A program made the position numbers and the translations under genes. From Oasisia sp. SBJ-2009 (lineage: Eukaryota; Annelida; Polychaeta; Sabellida; Siboglinidae), in assembly GCA_964017155.1 (NCBI GenBank), contig OZ024855.1, forward strand, positions 57,162,935 to 57,226,934: a DNA stretch of 64,000 bases. Reading direction: 5' to 3'. Of this stretch, positions 49,800 through 62,895 are shown in pieces. Position 1 is the first letter of the stretch. Each line of letters opens with the position of its first letter. Below the pieces are notes generated by a model, which saw only the letters and a program-made list of their open reading frames with translations, did no database searches and was not told the DNA's origin.

Positions 49800-50620
49800 G
49801 TGTACGACAATTTTAACTTTCAGAAAATGATACAACATTTGTGACCACTGCACAACCTGCTGTGTAGCATACGTTCATACCGAGTCTATATCACTCAAAT
49901 GAAATGCACTTGCAAACTATATTTTGTCATATATATTTGTAAAAAGAATACTACTTTTGACGTCAAAGTAGTGAAATAGCATTTTATATCCAATATTACC
50001 TATACTATTTGGTCTATTTGACAGGATTCTTTTTCGGACTTTTAATAATTTTTTCTATCCAACTAGTAAATTAATTGTTCTGCACCCACGATGGAATCTA
50101 GTGTACTATTTACTATTTTCTTGTGAGACTTTTCAGTAACGTATTTTATGTAAGTATTTATACAAATTAACTGGCTCAGTACAAATACCGTTTTGTGACA
50201 GGCTTCAATAATCTGTTTGTCAACCTTGACATGTTTCTTGGCGATGGTTCTCTGTAAATATATTTAAAACGAACCAGTCACCATATGCAGCGTATCGATT
50301 ATCATAGGAAATCTCAATATATCAATATTTATTGATAAGATGCTCATATTAGCAAATATATTAACAATATTAACCTCATTAGGCAGATTGTATATTTAGG
50401 CATACATTCGCGTCTAAATAGTGTCTCTAAATAGTATCGTGTTCAAAGATGCAATTAGATTAACTATTAGATGACTAAAAAAGGCCGTCATTGCGTCAGC
50501 GCAATCCTGAAAAACAAATAGGCGGTAAATTCGAAACGACTTTGCTACAATTCCCTACAAGCGACTTGCATGAAATGTGAAGGGTCTTCTTATTAAATAT
50601 CCATCTAACTACTAGGCCAA
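49800..50620 (+). repeat. Large dispersed repeat, copy 2
   Basis: Homologous to 39440-40400 in the same orientation, with substitutions and indels, including an extra segment near 50475-50515 (ACTAAAAAAGGCCGTCATTG). Non-coding. Confidence 0.8.
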
Positions 50621-52420
50621 CTTCAGAAAACGTCGTCTACGTGCTACGAAGATATACTTATCCGAACATATCGTATATTAACTCATCAAAATAAAATAAT
50701 AACTCACTTACAATTTTACAATTCTCACGGTGGCATTCTCTGTCATCTTGGGTCTCAGAAAAATGTGGTTTCACCATCATACGATTAATGCGAGGTTCTT
50801 AAAAGGAGTTTCCCTGGGCCTACCCTTATGAGCAGAAAGTGTAATGGACACAAATTGCAATCGACCTACCGACGCGCCCCTAACGGATTTGCAGTTCCCT
50901 ATATAGAAGATGTGGCGCTACGATGGTCAGCAGACTGTCGAAAAAGTGAGGTGACATTCTTAAGACATTTTTGTAGCTGTCCCGTTCCTTTTGGGGCAGT
51001 TCTTGAACTTAATATACATACGCGCCTCTCTCGCCGCTATTTGTGGACGCATCTACACATTCCTTGTCTTGGTTTTCCGTAATCGATGACGTCGGAAAAT
51101 CCGAAATTGTTATGATTGTAATGATGCAACTATCACTAACGCCAGCCCCAAAGCCAAACTCATAATTCCTTTCTCTGTTAGCGGCTTCATTTTTGTGAAT
51201 AAATTCTCTCAAATAATCACGAAAGAGGTAAACATGCATGTTTCTAATAGATTTTAAGGATACGCGTTGCCCCGTCGGTCGGCGCTAGTCGGTTGGTGTG
51301 TCCTTATATCTGACAAGTTTTCTAAAAGCACATGACATAGCACATGCATAGGGGAAACCCGGGCAATACGGGAGAGTTAACGTTCCGCAGTTCGTCGCAC
51401 CCACATTTTGCCAATTAGGGTAACAGTTTGTTGTGTATCGGCCAAACACACCAAAACACAACAGGGCATGGAATTGTGTTATGTTGGCATCAATATTTTT
51501 AATACAGACTATCCCGTTTTACCCGCAAAATTCCCATTTTACCCGCATGTACGGGTAAAATGGAATTTTGATCCGGGAAATATGGGATACATATTTAGTT
51601 GTGTCATTCACTAATGTGACATGGTCCTACATATTCAGAATAATTATTTTAAGTAACTGATATATTAGAACTAGTAAAGTACAATAAGAATAGCCAAGAT
51701 ATGCGATATGGTAAGGTCGTAAGCAAAATGTCATACTTCTTTGTGAATTTGACTGCCGTACCTTGGGCGGATTACTATTCCTGTATAATTATGTTATAAT
51801 TAATTACTGCATACCATCTCTAGTGAGCTACAGAAACAGGCATATTGTCCAAGTAAATTGCATTTTTAATGTTTTTCAATGAAAAGTACAAAAGCAAGAC
51901 GGCATAACATGCACAACTGTTGCAAAATAGTGAACATTAAACAGTTCAGTGACCTATTGACCTTTAGCAAAGGTCACATCAAAAATAGTCAACGTGCTTA
52001 TATCCTATGGTGTGTAACCATTATTCACAGGCGTTCCATATTTGAAACTTATGTTGGTCATTAAACAGGTATCATGTCTGGGCAAAAAGAATGGGATGAT
52101 CACATTTTGCCCGCATTAGTATATCCCAGTTGCCCGGAAAAGGCATGGTTTTATCAAACTGTGATACATTAATTATCGCTCACTCTCACGAAAAACTATT
52201 ATACACTGAACACTCATAACCTAATACTACATCTTCACGACATTCGAAGTTGAAAAATGACAAGTTGTTGCTTAGCAAACTTAGATGGATTGTCAAACAA
52301 ACAATTTAGTAAAGGATTAATTAAAGCTAAGGATTACTAACGATTGTCTTAATCCGCGCGAAGAACTGCATACCAATTGGTTTGCATAATAGTCAGCAGG
52401 GGCGTCGATCCGGTTTTAAA
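50621..52420. other. Intergenic, nothing recognised
   Basis: Short open frames only. A small inverted pair is seen at about 51510-51570 (TTTTACCCGCA / ACGGGTAAAAT). A G-run at about 52422-52438 precedes an AT microsatellite. Confidence 0.4.
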
Positions 52421-52439
52421 AGTGGGGGGGGGACGGGGG

Positions 52440-52642
<203 letters not shown>

Positions 52643-53034
52643 ACCCCGGCTTACCAAACCAGTGATAAGTAGGAAAATTTGGATTTGCAATTTTTTACAT
52701 TTTTGGAAAAGGGATTCATCCTACTTTACAGTGGTAGAAACATTAAATTGCTATTCCAAATATTGGTGAAGTTATGCCACTTTGTATACGGTAGAGGTAA
52801 ATACGTAAAAATGGAGAAAACGGCTGTTAAAGATTTGCATACTCCCTCTGTGTGGCAAATATGGATATAATGTATCTAGGACAGTGATATTTGGCACACA
52901 TCATGTATATTATGTTGTAATGACATTGTGTAAGTGAATATATGATGTCTTGAAAATTAGCAAAGTTATGATACTAATAACACATTGTTCACAGTATGAC
53001 GTAACATTAGTGGAGTGCTTAAGTCCAAATTTTA

Positions 53035-53935
53035 ATGGAATCGTGATACGCTGGTCTAAAACACAAAATCTGGCCCAGTAGTACTTTAAGACCATATAAA
53101 ACATTTAGAGGGGGCTGCCCGATTTTAATGGCCAAGTTCAAGGTCAGGTCAAGGTCAAATATCAGTAATTATATAATCATCTTATCTCGAGATTTTAATG
53201 ATATTTTAAAATGTTTTCAAAAGCTAAGTTATATACGGACCAACATATTTCCAGGAGATGATTATCTAATTTGCATAAATTAAAAATGGCCGATAAATGA
53301 GCAAATATATAAATATCGTTATTCTTTATCACAGCCATTTTCACAAAGTATCCAAAACACATATTTTGCACACATGTATCTTATGGCCATATACAGCTTC
53401 TGAGATGGGGCTGCCCGGATTTAAATGAAAAAGTCAAGGTCAAACGAAGGTCAAAAACAAAATATAACGTCTCGTAACCTTCCGAAATACAAACATTGTC
53501 ATAGTGTTAGTAGATGATAAAAATGGAATTATGAAATATTTTATCTTTTGACCTTCATCTGACCTCGACCTTAAATCTTTATATCCGGGCAGTTCCATCT
53601 CAAGTTATATTTGTTTTGGTACCTTTGTGAAAATGGCTTTGATAAAGAATAACGATATTTACATATTTGCTCATTTGTTGGCCATTTTGAATTTATGCAA
53701 ATTAGATAATCATCCCATTGAAAGAAGTTGGTCTGTAAATAAATAGGCTCTTGAAGACATTTAAAATCTCATTAAAATCTCGAGATATTGGATAATATGA
53801 TGATATAATTAATGATCTTTGACCTTGACATGACCTTGGCCTTTAAAATCGGGCAGCCCCCTTTAAAAAGTGTTATATGGTCCTAAGGTACAACTATGCC
53901 AAATTTGGTACTTTGGCTCAGCTTGTAACGATCAT
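53035..53935. mobile_element. 0.9 kb palindromic (foldback) element rich in AGGTCA half-sites
   Basis: The left half (about 53035-53485) and right half (about 53490-53935) are inverted copies at roughly 80% identity. Paired words include AGGGGGCTGCCCGATTTTAA / TTAAAATCGGGCAGCCCCCT, GATTATCTAATTTGCATAAA and its complement, and GTTATTCTTTATCA with its complement. An inner pair (GATGGGGCTGCCCGGAT / ATCCGGGCAGTTCCATC) shows the same layout nested inside. TCAAGGTCA words recur next to each GGGCTGCCCG block. No coding sequence. Confidence 0.8.
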
Positions 53936-54773
53936 ACCTCTAAGCGAATGCAATCAATCGAGAAAACGACTGTTTAAACACTTCCACAGTTTATTGACGC
54001 CGAAAACATACTGATCAATGATCATGCAACATACACACTTGGAATAAATCATGGTTGTAATGGAATAGATGCACAGTAGAAATAAAAAGCTGCTACTGCA
54101 AAACTAAAATATCAAAGATATGCAAAACTACACATTAAGAACAGCTGTTTCGGTTGTGAATTTGTTATGTTCACATAATACTTACTGTATGACATTTCTA
54201 TTTGGCATAGACTATCTATGTTATAATATAACTACACCATAGTAGAACAGACATGATGCAAGCAAATTAACATGTAACACATTCGATGCAGGTGAAAAAG
54301 GCTGTTAATTTGCCTTAGTCACCTTTTCACCTTGTTCCATCGAGCCGAGACTTACTGCTGGTGATTATTAGTGTTTCAGTCAGACAAACAGTCATAACAA
54401 GTATATCCATACCTATTGCATGATTGAACATTCACATTTGTCTCAAATACTGTACATGTTATGGTATAGCACACTAGAGGTACAATATAGCTGCTGCTGC
54501 TGCTGCTGCTGCAATTGGTAAAATAATTTCAGTGTTCATGGAATAAAAAGTGAAAATAGTTGTACAATCTGTACACTAGCATTTTGAAAACACTATTAGA
54601 CAAGACAAAATCTTATTTACACAACATTACAAAAATAAGAAACGTGTGTGGCAGCAATGTGAACATTCTACCAGACTCACTTTGGAGGAGTTGGCCCACC
54701 AGTACTCTTTCTTCCCTTCTCCTTATCTGGTACAATTGTAGAAGATGTGGCTTGCATGGTTATTTGCAGTGTT

Positions 54774-55892
54774 TCAGGCTTGGGGATACCTGGAAGAGGG
54801 CACAACATGTCCTTCGGTTCTCTTTGTATCGTCAAACCTATATGCCCTTAGATTGTTGTGTCTCTCAGCATTCCGTTTCTCCATTGGCTGCAGACCATTC
54901 TCATGATACCACTTCACCAGTGCTGTCAGTCGGTCACTGCTGATGCTGTAAGCATGCAATAATGACTGTTACTGTAGATGTGAACATAGTACAGTAGTCA
55001 TGTCACACAAATAACATTATACTAACTTGAATACTGACAGCTGCATATCAGTCTGTGAAATATGCTAAACATGAGTTACACAACTTTGATAATAATCATA
55101 TTAGTATCAGTATTTTGATGGCTATGCTGAATTTAGTCAATCTTCTCTTCCAGGTAAAAGTACAATTACATTGGCCCACATGGTGAATAGTCACAAATGG
55201 TAAATCATAAAAACTTTCATTATCATTCAGCTATAATACAATAATTTGTATTCTACTAAGTTTACATAGTGAGGCAGTTATTAGTGCATCAAACATATAA
55301 TATAAACATGACAATAATAACTTACGCATGCAGGAACTTGAATATGTTGACACACACGTGGCGACTCTCAATTGTGTATGTTGCCCTCGGGAGCTCTCGA
55401 ACCTTCCGCGATCCTTCGATACGATGACTTGAGCATATCTTCTCAGAGAGGTTGATGCCGCACGACAACTTCCCAAGAAGAACCAGCATCTGATCACCTG
55501 ACAATGCATAAAACTTTGAAGTGAATCCTGACATCATATATATGTAATACTATAAATTGTGCACAACTTGTTTTGTCGCCCATATGTTATTAGCATAAAA
55601 CTGTAATTCATAGTTAAGCATAACGAATCAAAGTCCATTACTTACATTCAGTTTTATTTGTGTGCAAGACAGTGCATTGGTTACGTTATAAGGTTGAATT
55701 CCAAACTATTTCGGAACTACTAACATTATTATGGGATCATAGTAATACAGATCCACTAATTTAGTGTGTTAAACTGGTAACCATACACAGCAAATTACAG
55801 TTAAATGCCAACATGATGGTACTTATCATCCGAGCCGATGTGCTGAAAAACTTACGTGGAGACATGTCTATCATGTCCAGCCGTTTAGCCAT
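54774..55892 (-). CDS. Small three-exon protein of unknown function
   Basis: Three minus-strand exons join in phase: 55892-55856 (MAKRLDMIDMSP), 55497-55326 (DQMLVLLGKL, INLSEKICSSHRIE, VCVNIFKFLH) and 54945-54774 (ISSDRLTALVKWYHENGLQP and a basic, polar tail ending at TGA). All borders are AG/GT. The product is 126 aa. The start ATG follows an acceptor-like CACCGCAG, suggesting a 5' UTR exon upstream. CCCTCTTCCAG at about 54795 is a good acceptor. From it a different frame runs GIPKPETLQ ... KEKGRKSTGGPTPPK to a stop at 54677-54679, so the last exon could be spliced differently. I do not recognise a domain. KWYHENGL-type sequence reminds me of uncharacterised multicopy invertebrate proteins, but this is recollection only. 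Confidence 0.55.
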
Positions 55893-56451
55893 GATTTCCT
55901 GCGGTGAAACCTATGTGTAGCATGGGTTGCCGCCATTTAGTTTACATCTACACCTGCAAGTTAATTAGTAAATAGCATCAATTTATTTACAAATCAAAGC
56001 CATGCCAACTATTAAGCAAGTATAATTATTTCATTAGAATTTTACTGCACAAATTGTTATTGCAAACCATTAATTTTATAATCAACATTGCTTAATAGAT
56101 ACAGTAAAAATATTTAATTGACATAACTTCTCCCTTAACTACAGTAGAAGTACAACCTAGGCCTGAGCTAATGCTCTAAATCTAAGGGCCAAGGGCAAGG
56201 CCAAGCCCAAGCCAAGGTAACATTAAACTTAGCCACACGTAGTCGTAGGTTATGATGAATGTTTACGCTTAAGAGTACGGATAGCATAGACTAAATCTAA
56301 ATCTGTTCAACTGAAACATGCTTATCAACTAATAATTTATTAAAAGAGAAAGTGTGCAGACCTTTTTATATTTAGCGCATAGATAACTACACTAGACTAG
56401 CTGTCAAACAGACGCAGCCGCAGGTTTGTTTATTCATTTACGAAGTGGTTA

Positions 56452-58820
56452 CGTAGCCGAGCATCGGAACCCTGTACCTCGGCGTTATAGGTCCGAGCAC
56501 TCAACGCGCATGCGCCAATTGTCACGTGTTGCATCTTGCTTCCGCTCTTTCTCACGGCAGCCGAGCATGGGTTGAGGTTGGGATGAACGTAGGCGATGGG
56601 TTTGACGCAACTAAAGAAAAGAAAACAGCCGTGCAACTCTACATTGACCAGAGGCGGGACTGTAAGACATCGGCTGCGTCGGTGGCTCTATATCCTGGCT
56701 GCGCTGGCAAGATTAAGACCGAGCACAAGTACTTCGAAGACAAATGCCAGTCGATTCGGCTCACAGACAATTCGGCCCGGGCGCACCGAGCCGGCTCAAG
56801 ATAACTCGTCGCCGATCATGGGACGACTCGGCGTCCATATGAGACAACTGGGGACATTTGTTTACATTTTGCACCACCTCAATTTTGCTGTTATCACTAT
56901 CTTTATCGAATTGCAATATGACATTTTTAACCACAGAATAAGTGTCAGTTTTATATTACAATAATAATAATATAATTCATGCTTAATGTTATTATACTAG
57001 TTATTGTTTTGCTTGATTGATTTTATGTTAGTGAAATAGTTATGTGCATTATTACGTTTTAATACAGTATTTATTTATAATAAAATGTATTAAAACTGCA
57101 ATTAAAATGTCGCAAGCATAATACCATAATTTTCATTTTTTTTATTTGTTTGTTATAAGATGTATGTCATGTTGACTACATTGTTTATGATTGATATTGT
57201 TTGCGTACATTTCATTATTTCAGTGCATTAAATTAATAATTATCCCAGGTATAATTATGTTTTACAAATATAACCCCTTCTACCTTAGGTATTACACAGT
57301 TCCTGCTGTTAAATACTAGATTATCCGAAAATCTCACGTGTCATGATAACCCTTTTGTGCAATGTTTCTAAAATTCATTTATCTATGTATTTATATTTGT
57401 ATTGAGCATCGAAAATAAATTCACCGTCTTGTCATGTATATGTTTTACATTTCTCCTCATACATAAACACTGTATATACTCAAAACACTGCAACCATAAC
57501 GAAACTCAAAACTGGCAGTGTTGACTACATGAGCTATTTTCCCATTTCGCTACATTACCCACTAATCTAGCATATGTCATGGTAACCCTTTTGTATAACT
57601 ATATGACTAGTATTATGCCATTTGTGAAATGTATATATGTTTTACATTTCTCCTTTCTTACTTTTATGCTTAAATTATGCATATTTACATTACTGTGTCA
57701 GATTTCAAGTGCATGACATGTAGTTATATACCCTGTTAATAATGTCGGTATGGAATCAGTTACCATAAATTACTAATGTATTCTAGATAATATAGATCAC
57801 GTAGCAAGTTTTATTTACATTAGTGCAATACACGAGTATGCTTTACATTACTGTGTCAGATTGCAAGTCGACTTATCTTCGCGCATGACGCGTACATACG
57901 TCACTTAAATATTAATGTTACCCAGGTAATCATCATTGTAGAAATGTTCTTTTGTCATCTTCCAGTAATAAACTGCTTCATACAATATTGCTACATTACA
58001 CATGTGTGTATTTAATAATTCTGCATAAAGTAATACAGCAGATATATAATTTCAGGAAACAGCAACTATATTCGTATTACTTGTGCCACAGCAACTATTA
58101 TATAAGCTGCAAATATTAATAAATATTATCTTCTAAAGTACACATATTACTTATAATCTTTTCCTAATGGAACTGGCTCTATTAAAATGATAATATTAAA
58201 TTTACTACATAAAAACATGAAGTCCATAAATCATTCTGCTATACTACAGCAATTACAATCTGCAGTTCTCAAAACGCAATTACTTTGGCCTGTTATGCCC
58301 TATGAATAAAATAAATTCATCAACCAGCCATATGCTGTAGACTATGATGCCCCTGTTGTTTCTTTCGGTGCTCATGTAATTATTAATGCTCATATTTATT
58401 AATTATAATGTCGTTATGGGTATATATTACGTACTTAGTCTTAGATTCATACCATTAACGCAAAAAACATTTATAATCATGCAATTGGGCTTATAAATTT
58501 TAAGTATTTATTTCATTTTTTCCATAGGCTATGACTTGTTATAATGGACTTATAAATATTAATCGAATATCCTTATGAATCGCTAGGAGCAGTAGTACGA
58601 TTACGCACCCGTACTGATACTGATGCGAAGGGTAACGTGAAAGTACGACCAAGAAATCGCCTGTGTGTTGAATGCTCGGACCTTTATCACAAACAAACAC
58701 GGTTCCGATGCTCGGCTTGCTGCACCGCGTCCGAGCACCGGGGAAAGTCAAAGTAGGCGCATGCGCGTTGAGTGCTCGGACCTTTATCACCAGCGAACAC
58801 GGTTCCGATGCTCGGCTACG
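56452..58820. mobile_element. Candidate 2.4 kb inverted-repeat element
   Basis: Ends CGTAGCCGAGCATCGGAACC (left, 56452) and its exact complement GGTTCCGATGCTCGGCTACG (right, to 58820). The similarity extends about 65 bp inward to GTCCGAGCACTCAACGCGCA + TGCGCC. A third copy of the motif lies at about 58660-58725 in the same orientation as the right end. The interior is a GC-rich stretch (to about 56830) then AT-rich non-coding sequence. I found no target-site duplication, so transposon status is inferred. Confidence 0.55.
56584..56804 (+). CDS. Short GC-rich open frame, doubtful
   Basis: An ATG at 56584 opens about 73 codons (MNVGDGFDATKEKKTAVQLY, then RRDCKTSAASVALYPGCAGK, ending RAHRAGSR). 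It lies in the GC-rich left part of the inverted-repeat element. Composition is coding-like, but I recognise no domain, and a second frame is also open here (to 56964). It could be a first exon or chance. Confidence 0.2.
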
Positions 58821-58859
58821 CAACAACGTCCATTAATTTAATGTGATGCAACGCAACAA

Positions 58860-59187
58860 ACCTGAAATTCAGGCTGAATGCAGTAGCTCTGGCGATGTCG
58901 TCTTGGTCCTTCAGCACATACACTGGCAAAACCTCACGTTCAATTGCGACATCCGCATCGCTAGTTATCATGTCAAACTCGTCGACGTCAGATTCGAATT
59001 CGACATCAGATTATAATCCCTCCATGACAGCTCCATGTACCGGGAAAGGGGCACCATCGCCCCATGTCGAATCGCTGTCAGTGTCACTTTCAGCATCTTT
59101 CGCCAGGTCGTATTCATCCCACAACCGCGCTAACGCACGTTCGTTGTCGATAGGAGCATTTGACATGCGTATTAAATTATCCGACAT
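58860..59187 (-). pseudogene. Acidic N-terminal-like ORF with one stop, unassigned
   Basis: Minus strand from ATG 59187: MSDNLIRMSNAPIDNERALA, then RLWDEYDLAKDAESDTDSDS and GDGAPFPVHGAVMEG, a TAA, then in the same frame SDVEFESDVDEFDMITSDAD and EREVLPVYVLKDQDDIA. The Asp/Glu/Ser-rich composition resembles acidic N-termini of some transposases and nuclear proteins, but no domain is recognisable. The sequence ends in FSLNFR at a GTTTGT that could be a weak donor. The stop may be a real pseudogene lesion. Confidence 0.35.
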
Positions 59188-59777
59188 CGCTAAGTTTTAT
59201 CAACAATCGATTTAAACAACTTCTAACCCCGAAAATAAGGTCTCTGCGTCTGACAGCTCTGATAATGGCGTGTTTATTTTGGCGCTAGTTGCGGAAATGC
59301 GCATGCGTGGTTGCGCTCGCCCAATCAGCATACGCAGAGCGGCACGTGATGCTCATTAGTATGCAAAAATCATGAAAAGGATGACGGCTTATTGGTTGAA
59401 TTTGAGCAATTTCTGTAAAGAAGACATGGATATGTAAATATGCATTTGAAGATTGAGGTATTGTCCTTTCCGGTGGTACTAAATATAATAGCGACACCCC
59501 ACAGCAGCATGACTAATTACGTCGGAGAAAACCGACCAATTTTCTTTTGTTTCAGAAATTCCGTCGCAGATCATTGATAGGGCTCGTTGTAAATTACGCT
59601 AAAATGCATATTTTATTAGTATTTATTCCCTAAGATAAGAATACACTGGTAGGAAAAAAACCGAAAATTGCATTTCTAAAAAAATCCCAAAATCACTATT
59701 GTACACCATATTCGGGTTCGAATCGCTGTCACGCCAAATCTCAAATCCCGACTTAACACTGATTTGGTCAGCCGGAG

Positions 59778-59983
<206 letters not shown>

Positions 59984-60217
59984 GACCTGAAATACACATA
60001 AGTATTTTTTTAAATATAAAAAATAATTCATTGTTGGTCTGGTGATAATTCTAAAGTAAAAAAGCCTTAATGTTATGCTATTTATAATAGTTGTGTTGGC
60101 AACATATATTTGAAGAGGGGCCATGGCCCACCCCAACTACTGAACATTTGAGGTAGATTTTGGACCCAACACTGCTTGCCTGATTTATAGAGTGACAAGA
60201 TGCAGAGCTTACAGGGG

Positions 60218-60330
60218 TGCCTGTATAGGACTTCCCAATCCCACCTTTTGGCAAAGAAATTTGTCATCACTAAAATGAGATCAAATTACACAAATTGCAT
60301 AAATCTGCAATCAAAGGGGTGACAGGGCAA
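60218..60330 (+). repeat. Short direct repeat flanking the LINE, copy 1
   Basis: TGCCTG, ACTTCCCAATCC, TTTTGGCAAAGAAAT, TCATCACT, AAATTACACAAA and GGGGTGA-AGG recur in the same order and strand at about 62342-62480, on the other side of the antisense LINE. Confidence 0.5.
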
Positions 60331-60496
60331 ACAAAAATTAATAATCTATTATGTGTTTGATGGTTAATGCCTATTAATATATCAACACAAGGGTGCAAAA
60401 TGACAGAGCCCGGCATGGTGAATATTTACTGTACTAAGATCAAGTTGCAAGCAATTTATCTAGTGATTGTCCACTAGGTAGTCGGAAGTTTAGTTC

Positions 60497-62141
60497 TTAT
60501 TTATTTATTATTTATTCAGCCTCCGATACAAACAATACATACAGTGGCATGGTATAATATATAAAATTCAGGGTATATTGTGTATATTAGTTAAAATAAA
60601 GAGACGCGTAATATATTAGAGTGCAGTGGTTAAGAGATGAACTAAAAGATGTTCATGTGAATATGGCCTGTTAAAATTATCAGTAAATAAAAGGTGTCTA
60701 ATCGAGTCAACAAGACCACCATTTGTCGCACTACTTTGGGGTACATGTTGATAATTAAAGGCTCGTTTACTGGGTGACTCGCCCATAGATACTACTCTAT
60801 ACAACAGGGTCCAGGTACCGTTTCACCATAACATAAAACGAGACAGTAAGTGCTGCATCAGTCGACGCGCTGGACTTTCCACTTTAAATATTCTACTATA
60901 CAAGGATAAAACATTTCTAATTACACTATCTTCGATCTTTTCAATATTTAGTGCTTTAAGTAAGGATGTGTTGTGGGATAGTTTGATTAATCCAAGACTT
61001 TGTTTAATTAATTTACCCTGTGCAGATTCAAGTCGACGCATTTGGATGGCGGTGCTGCCCATACACTCTAAACCGTATGTTAACGTTGGTTGACATATAC
61101 ATTTATAAAGATACGCTTGAACACCAGGAGTGGCTCCTGGGTATAACATACCGGCATTACCAAGCCCATAAAATGACTGTCTGCATTTTGTTAGTCTGTT
61201 GGTGACATGGCTGGCATTGTTACCACCCTGATTAAACACGTTACCAAGTATATTAAGCGATTCTTCATTACATAGACATTTGTCACCAAGCCTCCACTTT
61301 GGGTCTTGGTATAACGGACACTTTCCAACAATCATGCATTTCGATTTTCCAACCCCAAATTTGAATTTCCACCTCTTACTATATGCGTCACATACATCAA
61401 TTAGGTTCTGTAGATCTTGAACATTAGTTGAGAATAGAGTAATATCGTCGGCGTAAGCCATAGAATTGTACAGTGTATCACCTATTCTGACGCCTGCGTC
61501 ACAGTTATTCAAGTCTAATAAAAGTTGATTAATAAAAATGTTAAACAGATACGGCGAGAGAACGCTTCCTTGTCGTGTGCCACGTGTTACATCAAACGGT
61601 TTACTATATGAACCGTTCCACTTGACTACAGCATTCAGCTTATCATACCAGTTATACAATAGTAACCACTCATGTACAGGTAAAACATGAATTAACTTTA
61701 GAAACAGTGACACGTGACATATAGAGTCAAAACATTTGTCTGCATCAAGGGCGGCTACGAACATAGGGCTGTTTTGCGATTTAAAATAAGATGTAATATC
61801 ATTTAGTAAGTTGCATGCAAATGCTGTACCTCGGTTCTCGGGGAATCCAAACTGAGTGTCAGATAAATCAGTATCTGGTAAGATCAGTGCTTCTACCATC
61901 TTAGTATGTATAGAGCTTAGAGTAATTGGCCGATAATTCTTTGCAATGTTCGCGTTAAGTGTAGATTTTTTTAGTATGGGAACAATTAAACCAGTAGTGA
62001 ATAATGTAGGTACGCATGCCCTGGATAGTATAATAGTGTACAGTGATGCAAGCAGTGAACACAGTAACGATGATTTACCATAAATAAGATGTTCAGCAGT
62101 TATACCATCGAGTCCCGGTGATTTATTTTTACTAAGTTTTC
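60497..62141 (-). pseudogene. Antisense LINE with a long intact RT C-terminal ORF
   Basis: The minus-strand frame is open from about 62141 to 60823: KNKSPGLDGITAEHLIYG, NYRPITLSSIHTKMVEALI, DTQFGFPENRGTAFACNLLN, ALDADKCFDSI, GTRQGSVLSPYLFNIFINQL, SMAYADDITLFSTN, KCMIVGKC, LTYGLECMGST. This is an uninterrupted non-LTR reverse transcriptase from the fingers to the thumb, with the catalytic AYADD present. It lacks the endonuclease and RT start, because a TGA lies just upstream of KLSKNKSPG. The 3' UTR runs to about 60497 and ends in AATAAATAATAAATAAATAA. The 1.3 kb of open frame implies recent insertion. The clade is probably in the CR1/jockey range. Confidence 0.88.
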
Positions 62142-62341
62142 ACTTATTATTAATTTTACTACTTGACCGATGTAGGATTTTTAAGAGAGGGGAGCGATCA
62201 GTTTCGGTATATATGCCTATAAATTTGTTTTATGAACTGAAAAAGTATGAGGAAATTTCCTATGCTGACCCCCCCCCCCCCCTCCCAGGTCGCGGGGTGG
62301 TCAGCGTCCCCCTCGTTCCCCACTGATCGACGCCCACGCTG

Positions 62342-62480
62342 TGCCTGTGGTGAACTTCCCAATCCAACATTTTGGCAAAGAAATATTTCATCACTCACAT
62401 GGGAATAAGTTACACAAAGTGCAGGAATCCGCCGCTTCAGCCGTAGGCGATAAGCTGCAGGCGAGGGGTGAAAGGTCCGT
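62342..62480 (+). repeat. Short direct repeat flanking the LINE, copy 2
   Basis: Partner of 60218-60330 (see the shared words there), preceded here by a C-run at about 62270-62282. Confidence 0.5.
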
Positions 62481-62484
62481 GTAT

Positions 62485-62895
62485 ATACCGTTTTTTCCTT
62501 TTTCGTTTTCAAATTTGCGAACGAAAAACGGATAACGAATTCGTTTTTCGTTTTCAAATTTGCGAACGAAAAACGAAATCCGTTTTCGTTTTCAAAAGTG
62601 AAGTAAGAAAAACGAAAAACGAATTCGTTTTCAAAAGTGAAGTAAGATAAACGAAAAACGAATTCGTTTTTCGTTTTTGCATTTAGGATGCTTCGGTCGC
62701 ACTGCCACTTCGGGTGGTCGGTAAAAATTGGTAGTTTCGGCGGGATACTTCGGTCGCACTGGCAGCGTTTTGAAAATAAACTCGCAGAAATTGCATCGGC
62801 GAAGTGGTATGTCTAAGTACCTACACGTGAATATTGGTCGTTTCGGCACTGTTTTTTTATGTTTCGACAACTTAATAAACTTTACTCAACCTTAT
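62485..62895 (+). repeat. TTTTCGTTTTC-rich repeat plus dispersed repeat copy 2
   Basis: At 62485-62690, CGTTTTTCGTTTTCAAA and its inverse AACGAAAAACGAA alternate, so the stretch can fold on itself many times. From about 62690 it continues as the second copy of the repeat at 21150-21440. Confidence 0.7.

Noticed and set aside
50828..51082. 84-codon plus-strand ORF
   Set aside because: No recognisable motif, no splice-site support and no coding-like neighbours.
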